64,000 nucleotides of DNA from Aurelia coerulea (Eukaryota > Cnidaria > Scyphozoa > Semaeostomeae > Ulmaridae), in NCBI GenBank assembly GCA_039566865.1, contig CM076957.1, positions 4,721,896 to 4,785,895 of the forward strand. The letters run 5' to 3'. The notes under the pieces were generated by a model that saw nothing but the letters and a program-made list of their open reading frames with translations, did no database searches and had not been told where the DNA came from. Shown here piece after piece: positions 1 through 11,000 of the stretch (position 1 is the first letter of the stretch; each line of letters starts with the position of its first letter). The translations under genes were made by a program, and so were the position numbers.

Positions 1-991
1 AATTCAGTCCAATGTATTTGTACATCTATCCCATGGAGTTAATAAATTCACCCAGGAATATCTTATAGTTGCCATTTTTGTGCTTGTGACAAAAAATTGA
101 AGTTGAAGTTTTCAACTCTCATTTTCTCAAAACAATGTTTCGCGCATAGTCAAGATGTTTCGCAACATGGCATTTTGTTGTTTGAATGCTAAAAACCAAT
201 GTCTATATATCATTGTAAAGCTTGAAGCCAGGAGAGTGCAGGTATGGCACTTAGTTGTGTGTTTATGATAGGGTATGCTTGATGTAGGCTCTGAAACTGT
301 GACTGTGTTTTCTGGAAATGATATTTTCCTGATTTTCACTTAGAAAAATTATTTCTGTATAGTTTTTCCATGAGTAAATGGCATACCTGCACTCATTAGG
401 TCTTTAGCATCAATTTGATACCAAGCAATCAATGCCTACATCAAAATCAATAAAATGCCATGATGCGAAAGTGATGCAGCTTTAAGAGCATTGTTTCTAT
501 GTTTCCATGGAAACCAATTAGAATAATTAAAATCTGATGCCAGATTTGAAATGAGCATGACTGAATTACTCTATAGTGCAACAAACAGCCTTCAGTTCCA
601 TGCAGGGAAGAAAATAGTTTTTCGACTGGTGACCTACCTTAACTTAGTTTATAAGATTTTTCTAATAAATTAGGTGCAGTATTTCCTTCTGAGATCACGA
701 TTTAGCCTAAGTCCTATTTTTCAAGTTGTCTAAAAAAGCCAAAATTGATTGCTCACCATCATGTGAATTTTTAATGCTCAGTATCGATTAGAGAGTATTA
801 TTATATTTCAACAATTTCTGTATCTTTAAACAGTGATGACTGAGATCAAGAAAACAACGCTTTACCATTTTGACGGTTTAGAAGTGGATTAAATTGAGCC
901 AAGCATTTATAGCTTTAACCTATGGAAGCTAGTTTTCTGGAATTCTTGATTTGAGATTAATTCACATTCTGACTAAATTCTTCAAATTAAG
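1..991. other. No recognised gene (AT-rich, probably intron of the VWDE-like gene)
   Basis: I find no open exon with splice signals and no repeat that I can delimit. Because the next exon on the + strand begins in phase 0 behind a good acceptor, this stretch is most simply an intron of the same gene. Confidence 0.4.
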
Positions 992-998
992 TTAAACC

Positions 999-1524
999 CA
1001 GCATAGGTTCCAAATCTTTAAATAGGCTGGTGTAAAATTGAGTGAATTATTTCTTTGAACTGAATGACTTCACACGCACTTTAGCTAATTTTCTATAATT
1101 CTACCGTTGGAGTTTTCTGAAATCTTCAATATTTTCAGAATTAGTGTATTTTTCTTATTTTTCAAGAATTCAAGAAAAATTTTCAAAAGAACTTAAAACC
1201 ATCGTAATTTCTAAACTGTTTGACGCAACATGAAATAATTTTGAAGAAAACCATAGTTTGTGAATGACTACAATATGGTATCAAGCAAAAATCTGTCACT
1301 CATCTCGTTTATGATTTAGAAATTTGATGACGTCACATCCTCAAATGAGTTGAAATGTAAGATACGCTGTAATTTCCAAAAATATTCAAAACTTTTGAAA
1401 GTCCAAGGGTAGAATTATAGATAAGTATCTAAAGTTTCTTTCAAGCCATTCAATCAGAAGAAATAGGTCATAGAATTTTACACCCACCTTTTTACGCCGA
1501 GATAAAGATTTGGAACCTATGCTG
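999..1524. mobile_element. MITE with 22-bp perfect TIR, hAT-like
   Basis: The ends 999-1020 and 1503-1524 are perfect reverse complements (CAGCATAGGTTCC...), and similarity continues inward with a looser match ending near 'gtgtaaaat'. The direct repeat TTAAACC lies just outside on both sides (992-998 and 1525-1531); it can be read as 8 bp (TTAAACCC) if the first C is counted with the flank. A CAG start with 7-8 bp duplication suits a non-autonomous hAT element. No transposase is present. Confidence 0.8.
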
Positions 1525-1691
1525 TTAAACCCTCAGTTAGGCAGCAGAGATGTCATTTTTCAAATTGGGTTTATTATTTCCTTTGTGCATTTTCAAACAA
1601 TGGATACTTTTTTCTGGCTAACCCCGACTAACCCAGTATAATGTTACTGAGTGAAAAGAGACTAGCATGATCTTTTGCTCTTTTTTATCAG

Positions 1692-2075
1692 ATATCAGAT
1701 GATTTTGTCTTTGTGGATTCTGCAATAATGGCAATGACGTCTTCTTGCAAAGAAATCCTCTCCACAAACATGACATATTGGGAAAAAGATGCATCAAAAA
1801 ATAACACAATGAGACCACCGGCAATCCTGGCTGACATATCATGCCCTAATCTATGCAGTGGTCATGGCACATGCATAAATGCAACTTGCATCTGCAGTCC
1901 TGGTTTTGTATCAATAGATTGTTCCATAAATGCTACAATGGGACCGACTATCAAATCTATTCTACGTAATGGCTCATGTGATATCAGAAAACAAAAAGAT
2001 TGCACAAAAGTGAGCGTGATTGGAAATAATTTCATGGATTCAAAAAACCTTTCTTGTCACCTGTCTGAGCTCAAG
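1692..2075 (+). CDS. VWDE-like gene, exon with EGF module (phase 0-0)
   Basis: Acceptor ttttttatcag ends at 1691 and donor AAG|GTTAGT follows 2075; 384 nt are 128 codons without a stop. The exon encodes a segment with CKEILSTNMTYWEKDAS, then the EGF module with the usual C-x3-C-x5-C-x4-C-x-C-x8-C-like spacing, then NGSCDIRKQKDCTKVSV. An alternative acceptor seven bases downstream (ending 1698) would break the frame. The reading frame stays open past the donor, but the following residues are low-quality hydrophobic sequence typical of intron. Confidence 0.8.
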
Positions 2076-5000
2076 GTTAGTAAATTTATAATGATGATGA
2101 TAATGCCCTTGTTTATTTACAGAAGGCAAACATTAAAATTGCTTCAATTACAGCTAATATTCAATCACAGCCTACTGAGCATATTTACAATTCTCGTAAG
2201 CAAACACTAATTAAGTAAAACATAAAAGATGTCCTGTTAGGAACCCAACCCTAGACTTATGACGATGAGTCTCTTGTTTCCCTGTGCTCTTTGACTTCTT
2301 GATGGCGCTTCAGTCAACAGAGACTCATGATATTACTCTGAAAAACCTGACCCTATTAGGCCTAATATGCTGGGATTCCTAGCATACCAATCAGATTGCG
2401 AGATTTGGCAAAGAACAATCAGTTTCGAACCTCCAATTCGATTGACGCAGTTGACTAAATTTGAAGGAAGTTGCTGCAGCAGGTACTTGAAGATTTCTCT
2501 CATATGTCTTGGTCTTAAAAACATGGAAATTGCAGCATTAAAAGACTTATTTTGCACTCACCAGGTAAAGTGAACTTTCTTCTTCAGATGAATGCCAAGT
2601 TTTGTTGATTAAGTGTCTGCTTTCCGTGGTTTCTATCGCATTTCCTTTCTGAGGAGTGACCGTTGAACAGAGCCGAAGCAGTCGTTCGATCCAGATTCGA
2701 TCAATCGAATGCAGAAGATAGGGTCAGGTTTTTGACTGTTTCATTATGAGTCCCTGTGAGCAAGGTACCGCAGGGATACAAGGGACTCATCGTCATAAGT
2801 CTAACCCAACCCTTGTCGGATGAGCCAAAAAGGCCCGGCGTTTGAAAGGCTACTGCTCCCTGAATAACGGGTGTCCCTAAAAATTGTTCGATGTTTGATT
2901 AAATATTAAAAAATAACTAAATATTGAATTGGCTCCACGGTAAGATGACCATATTGCTGAGATTTTAAATTAATTTTAGACACCAGAAGCTAACAAATCG
3001 GCTAAATAGTTACGGAGCTACGAGCTTTCGAAGATCAAGTTTGTGCAAAAGCTGAAACCAGACGCCCCTAAATTACATATTTTGTAAAAGTATAATCTCG
3101 TTTATTCAAAGCAAATCAAATGGAATTTCAAAAGCACTTTCGATAAATCAGGTTTTTATGTCATTGAATCAAGGTTATGGATGCTTTGGGATATCCTGTT
3201 CAGCACAATTCGGAATTACCCTGTCTCTCATTGATTAAGTTTTCATTCCATGTTTTTATATACTTGCATTCTTAACTAAATTTTGACAACGGCTATAAGA
3301 AATGAATAGCTTTTGAATTTGAAGTCCTATTTGGTTTGCTCCGATATCGAGGAGGCGTAAAACATTGGACAGTCTTCTTTATCTCGATTTTGGGACGTCT
3401 TTTTGGAAAACGAGTCACTTAGGGGCTTCTGGTTTCAGCTTTCGCACCAACTTGAACTTCAAAAGCTTGTAACTCCGTAAATTCTTAGCGGATTTGCAAG
3501 ATTCTGGCATCTAAAATTGAATTAAAATCTTAGGGACAGGGTTATCTAACCAGGAGCCTGTACATCTTATGGTTATTTTTTGACATTTAATCAAACGTCA
3601 AACAATTTTTTTGGGACACCCTGTGTATGAGCAATGATATTTTGCAATATCTGATTGAGAACAATAAGAACAACAAGAACCACTGTTTGAATTGAATGCA
3701 CGAACAAGACATTCATTCACAGAAAAGCTGGTGAGCACAGCTTTGATATCGAAAGAGAAATACCCCCTGTTACAACTTGCCCTTACTGCTAGCCCCAGTC
3801 TCCCCTAATATTTACAATAACGAATAACCTAAGACACTACCAACGAACTACTATACAACGCTACAAGGATGATATCAAGGGGAGCAAACTATAATCGCAC
3901 CCGCTGGCTCTTACAAGAAAACCTGCATCTAAAATACAGCTATTTATACGATTTTCAAAAAGCTATGTATCAAAAATTTTTACGGACAAATACTTGAGCC
4001 GGTTTCACACCGGACGCTCCTCTAACATAGGCGATAATGATCTAACAATGAGAACCCGGCCGAGAGGACAACAACTACAGCAACGGTCCCCGTCACTGCT
4101 CCTCGCGCAGGATCCCCATCGCTTAAGAAATTGAGAATGCTTCAGGGTTTATTCCACAATATAGTTGATTGTAAGGATTCATGTGTAGACAAGAAGATGG
4201 ATAGTTATTAACACTATATATAAGCCTAACAGGTCAAGTTATTGACGAGTTCTGATACGTTGTGAATGCCCCCCCCCCCCCCTAGAAACGGCTGATTTAT
4301 CATTTCACATTGCAGTTGCAGAGCGGTCACGTTATCGAAATTGCTACACCAGTCATCAGTAATGCCTCGATGATCAGTTTTGCTGAAATCATGTGCCAAC
4401 TGGAGCCATTCCATATTCGACCAACTGGTAAAATACAAGCATACATTGGGTACAAGATTAAAGTATCTAATGATGGACTCAAGCGAAGTGAAATGTCTCT
4501 TCCATACAGTGTCTACGATTCCAAGTGTATCAAATGCGGAGATGGTACCTGTAGCCAAAAGGTGATTAAAATACCCTTTCCCCCCTGCATAAATGTACAC
4601 CCAAAAAACTATGTGCTAACATCAGAAAAAAGGCACATGCGTTTATACACGTAGTCTTTGCGACATCAAAAGTAAAAATTTGTCCTAATACCGGGTGTCC
4701 CAAAAAAAGTACTCCCGTTTCAAAATTCACCAAAATTTGATTACATGGCCGATCTTCAATTTTCTGTTTTTGTCAAGTAGATAAAGAACCAAATTGTTTT
4801 CCAAGACATAGCTGATCTTGTAATTAGTTTAAAAAAAAGTAACAAATTTAGCTCTCTTTAGGGCTACCTGGTTTTGAATCATACTGCAAAAGGCACTGAT
4901 AATCGCCAGATGAATTTCTTTGTGCATGTCAAACTTTCAGTTTAGTCATAAATGACAGAATTAAATACACACTATCATTGGATACTTCAATGATGATAAA

Positions 5001-8000
5001 AATCTGAAAAATGTGAATCTTAGGCAACATAGGAATCATTCGTCGTACATAGCCGAATGCTCGTGGCCCATGGCCGAAACCGCCAAAGCCTCATTTTCAC
5101 GGACCAATCAGACGGCTAAAAAGCGAAGAAGACAAAAGAAACCCGTGAAGATTTTTCTAAATTTTACCTACCTTCATAAAACGCAACCAGGACAAAAAAC
5201 TGCTTGAGATTTCCCGATTTTTTTTTAAAGCAATCTACTCTCCAGATGTTTGGGAGTACAAGTTTGGATGCCGGTTAACCCAGACAAGTTTCAGGTTATT
5301 TTCATGGGTCTTGAAAAGGGTCAAAAAGTGAGCCTTGAAATAAATGGTCAACCTATCAAGACAACCGATGAGGTTAAACTCCTTGGAATAACGATTGACT
5401 CAAAGCTACAGTTTCATAATCATGTTGAAGGTATTTGCAAAAAGGCAAGTCAAAAAGTAAAGGCGTTCTCTCGTATTGCTGGGTTTCTACAAAAGGATAA
5501 AGCAAACATACTATACAAAACTTTCATAAAGTCAGCCTTTAACTATTGTCCACTGATATGGATGTTTTGTGGTAAAACAACTAACAACAGAATAAACCGG
5601 CTACATAAGCGTGCCTTGAGAGTTCTCCATGGCGATTATACATCTACCTTTGAAGAACTACTGGCAAGGTCGGAAGAGATAACGATCCATTGTAGCAATC
5701 TGCAAAAGCTAATGGTCGAAATATACGAATGCACCAATTTCATTAGTCCTTCTATTTTGTCAGAGTTTTTCGAAACGAAAGAAATCACATATGACCTAAG
5801 AATAAAGAATCTACTCCAGGTGCCAAAAGTTAAGACATCGTCATATGGACAAAGTTCCCTATCGTTCAGAGGTAGTATACTTTGGAACACTTTGTCAGAC
5901 AACATAAAATCCGCACAAAATACAAAACAGTTTAAAACAATGATCAAAAATTGGAAGGGAGAACAATGCCGATGCAACATTTGTAAATAGGGTTTGTAAT
6001 TAGATAGTTGGTTTTTATTAGTTTGTATTAACTAGACATTTCACCAACTGTAAATAAATGAATTATTATTATTATTATCTCCAGGATTGGCGGAGTTATA
6101 TTCTGTTGAAATTTTTGTTTCCTCGTCAAAAATTATACAAGTTTCATCATAGATAATAGCTGAACATTTCCTTTCCCCGCAATGATATTTCTAATCCCCG
6201 TTGCAAATGTTTAATTTCATAATTTCCCCGCTGTATTTTTAATGTCCGGCGGGGTCATTACTGGGGGTGTCATTGCTAACTCATTCCTCGCAAAATAGTT
6301 GATAACGAACTCTCTGACCCACAGATGGTAGTGTACCCACCAAGAACTGGGGTCGTGCTTTCGTTTCCCTTCCCAATTTCTACAAGATTTGGACGTTTGA
6401 TCCAAACCTCTTTCCTAAGAAGTAGAAAGGTCTATTGATATGACGTATTACGTATTAGCAGTAAAAGGCAGAAACGTGTTGTTTATATGTCTTGTTTCTT
6501 TCGTAGATTAACACATGTATGGTTAATGGATACTGCTACAGAAAGGATGAGACTGATCCAGATGATGCCTGCAAAAAATGTATGCCATCAAAGAGCGATT
6601 CAGAATTTGTTCTTGGTACGTAGGTTCGTTGTTATGTTGGGACAGAGTGATATATTTGTCTATGAATTGTATTGAGAAAAGCCCTCGTGGCAGGCTGTGC
6701 GTCGTATGTTGCTAGAATGAGGATACTTGTAGTGAACTGTAATATGAAATGTTTAAATAATAATAATGATTATCCTAATTACGAATATTTAAACTGGATA
6801 TCAAAACGAAGTCCCTCCAAGGGATTTAGAGAACAGGGGATAATCGGGATTTTTAATCTGTAACAAGGGAACAAATTTGTGAAAATAATATTTTAGGGAG
6901 AACATTGATTAATTTTCTGGTTTGTTTCGCAGGGAACGAGGGAACCAACAGGAAAATAACTGGTGATAAAGATTTGACCCCTAGGAGGGCCCCAAAACAG
7001 GGCAAAATTTGACAAAAATAATCATAAAAGGATTTCGGACACGGGGGGGGGGGGTTCTTGGCCAAATTTTAGGGAAGGGGTCTGCCGCGAGCATATTCAA
7101 AATGGTACCGTAGGCTAGACTAATTTTTACGAAAATGGTACCCTTGGCTAGATCAATTTGACCATTCTCTGGCCAATTTTTACGAAAATGGTACCCTTGG
7201 ATAGACCCATTTTGACCATTTCCTGGACCAATATTGTCAAATTTGTACCAAATATGATATCATGACCGTTCGCTAGACCAATATTGTCAAAAATGATACT
7301 CTTGGATAGACCGTTGCAGGCCAAAATTGCAAAAAAGTATACCCGGCTAGACTAGAAGTCCGAAAAAGTATACCCTTGCTCGCGGCACATCCCCAGGTAC
7401 CTTTACTATGGAAGACCCCCCCCCCCCCCCCTCCACCCTCCGTGATTTTGGATTCCATTCACACATGACATCGAATATTGATGGAATTGTGTTGGATTTT
7501 CGGAGTTTACTACCCCTCTGTGCTCCTCCTTGGTAGTTGATAGGATATCCTCTGTTAGATCAAGGGTGTTAGGACACCCATGTTTCGATTAAACATCATT
7601 TGCCTAGGGTTGGGGTTTAACTCCTTTTCTTCTGCGGTGGCGCACCGATGCACAGGAATATAAGAGAGTTAGATTCGAATGTCCAAACAACACAGCGCTT
7701 AGGCCAACTGAAAACACGAGTAAGACAAAAAGGTAAAAACAAGGTAAATAAATTTGTAATCAATATATGGGTGTCCTAATACCATTGGTCAGATAAATGA
7801 TCATCCAAGAACTTCTTTTACTTTCTGTTATTAGATACAAAGGGTATATATAGTGTACGGTATGTGTTGCTCTGAAGATGCCCTAGTGGGCGAAACTAGT
7901 TAGCAGATAACTGAATAAAAAAGAGCAAAAGAACAACCCGATGGCTGCTCTCTGTAGATGTTGTCCCTCTTCTTCTCATCGTTCACTTTATTTTAGATAC

Positions 8001-11000
8001 AAAGGGTAAATGTAAACCGACAACAAGGAAGCCTTCCACGGTGAAGGATACAACGAGTGAAACAACCTTCAAGCCTGCAAGTGAGGCAACAAAAATTTCA
8101 CTCTCTACAACAGGTAAGTCTCTATGTCACAACATGACTTATTTGTTAATGTTAAAGATCCATGTCCAGCACGATCCTTTGTGGGCCGAATGAAAAGCAA
8201 GACAACCAAAATATAAACAAATTTGATGTCGTGTGATGCCTTGTGATTTGGAATCTGAAGCAGAATAAAGAAAGAATCCTTCCTTAGTAAGCAGTGAGCT
8301 CCGGAATAGGCCCTGGTCGAGGTTATTTTTGCCACATTCTATAAAGAAGGTATAGGAGCAAAAAACTGACCACAGTACATTTTACGGTCAAACCAGTCAA
8401 TAATCCATGCAAAATCTGACTTCAAATTACTGTTTATAAAGACCTGCACTTTTGAATGATGTATAGGAGGTTGGAAAAATGTGTGAAGCAAAAGCGTCCT
8501 AAATTTCCCAATCTACCCATTTTACAACACTTGCAAAAATCAAGATCTGCTCGATAAAGTCTTTCGAATGATATCTATTTTGCATCATTTTGGAAAATAA
8601 GCGTGGTTCCATGGCCAAAAACAGTTTTACTCTACGTAGTTTTTTCTTGTACTCGTACTTTAGACCAAAAACGACTTTTAGACCATTCAAAAGTCGACTT
8701 GGACGCCACAATGGATCATGGCTAGCAATGGGTCTTTAAAGGGGCTGGGTCACGTAACCGTAAACAAATCTGTTATCTCTATAATCTATATTGTTGCCCG
8801 CACGCGCCATCGCGCGCCCATTGCGTTCTGCACAGATTTTGGTGGATGGGGTGAATCCACAATAAAGCTACTTCTAAAAATCCATCAATATCTTTGCAAT
8901 CTTACAACATATGGTTGTTTCGTTTGTTTCTCTCTGAAGTTCAAGAGTTCATCTTGAAAATAGCACTTTCATTTTGAGAAAAATAATGGGAAATCTGTGA
9001 TATGGCCTGTCAAAAAACTGCAAAATCGTCGTTTCGAAAGAAGTTTGTTTACTTTACGTGACCCAGCCCCTTTAAAGTGAATAAGCTGAGTGAAAAAATG
9101 AGATTCATAGATAGCCTATTGTGATAGACGATTGCGCTAAAGATGGCGGCGAGAGACTTTTTACCAAGATGCATTGCATTCTATAATCGAATTCCTATAG
9201 AATCGCTAGACTTACGACGATGAGTCTCAGCTTTCCGCATTGAATTGGATATTGAATTGGATGATGTTATGAATATAAACATCAGATTAAAAACGATGAA
9301 CGAATGCAAGGAATCACGTCGTCAATCTACAGAATCGCTAAAGATTAGTAATTTGAACGCAATGCATCTTGGTAAAATGTTCCTCGCCACCATCTTTAGC
9401 GCAATGGTCTACTGATAATCTGACGCATGCCCAAAGAAAGCAATTCAATGCGATTAGCCATTGCAAACAAAGGAAATTATCTCAACCAGTGATTCAAAAC
9501 AAACAAAGCCGCAAAAGTTGCTCTGAAACCCATGTAGCTAGCTCACTCGTTGTGCTGCCAGAAATGGATTTTAAGAGCCAATATGAGTATAAATCCAAAG
9601 AAGAAGGATATATATAAGATTTTGCCTCGGGCATTTTATTGTTTGGTTCATAAACTGGACAGTAATTGTTTAATTACACCCAAAAAGATAGGAGAATTGA
9701 CTCGCCTTTCAATCCCCTTCTGAACCAAACTAATGAAATGCCCGAGGCAGAAGTTTAGATATATCCTTCTTCTTCGGATGTAGGCTTGACAGGCGATTCA
9801 ATTCTCCTATTTTTCGGGTGTAATTAAAACACTTATTGCTCAGCTTCTGAACCAAAAAAATATTATTCCCGAGGTAGAAGTTTAGATATATCTTTCTTCT
9901 TTCGATATATGCTCATATTTGCTCTTAAAAACAATTTCTGGCATGCACAACGAGCCAGCTAGCTACCTGGGTTTCAGAGCAATTCTTGCGGTTTGTATTG
10001 TTTTTGTTGATGACTTGACCAACCAGGCATATAATCCCCTTTGTCTGTGATCGCTAATCGCTTTGTACTTGGGTGTCAACAAAAATTAGCGGATCATTTT
10101 GTGACTTTATCTGTCCTTGATTTACGGCACTAAAGCTAACATTTATTGGTATATTAAAAACCATTTTCTAGATCCAAAGAAAGTCCCAACCAAACAACCT
10201 CACACAAAAATGCCACCAAAGTCAAAGAATCCAAAGACTATCACGACGTCAAAAGATATAAAAACTGGGGAAAAGGGAGCTAGAACAAGAATGAGTGAAA
10301 CTGATATTGGTGTCATCTCTACATCTGCAGCTATTGGCTTCTTAGTCATCCTCTTCGCAGTAACAAGTTTCTTTCTACACAGGTGACTATCCATAAGATG
10401 AACAGACCTTCTAGCTATTCTTTTTAAGGACAAGTCCGGGGTTGGTATGATTGATGATAACATACAAGATAATACTGCTATGAATGATGTATGATACTTT
10501 TTTCACAATCTTTCGCCTTCTCCTTGTGAAATTACGTATTCAAATAAGCAATTTGAGTGAAGTGACGTCATATCGCGCAAACGAAAACGAGGCTGTGCGA
10601 TTTGTTTCTCTTCTTAATCGCTGCTAGCCTCTTTATCGTGTATTCATGCATTGAAAATGGCGCGAGAACACGATAAAGAGGCTTGCTACGATAACGAGGC
10701 AAAAAAACAATCACACAGCCTCGTTTTCGTTTTCGTTAGTATCTTTAATCTTGTTACTTTACCTTCTGTAGCTTTGTATTAGCCAATTTTAACGCAATTG
10801 ATCATTGTAATTACAGGAGACAGCCGCGTGGGAAGATTCCCCTTGATACAGACGAAGATGAATCCCTTGAGCTCGATGAGAAGGCACCATTTCATTCACT
10901 CCACATTAAAACTTCTGATAAGGAAGAGATATTTCCTGAGCCGTCTTTGAACCTTACAACTTTTCAGTCAGGTACCAATCGGACTGAAACCCAGGAAGAA

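Noticed and set aside
2333..2573. Overlapping frames on both strands as a possible VWDE-like exon
   Set aside because: They lie inside M1 copy 1, and the same sequence occurs in the second M1 copy at 30 kb.
10200..10463. 87-residue - strand frame opposite the transmembrane exon
   Set aside because: The + strand has correct phase, splice sites and a membrane span; the antisense frame is incidental.
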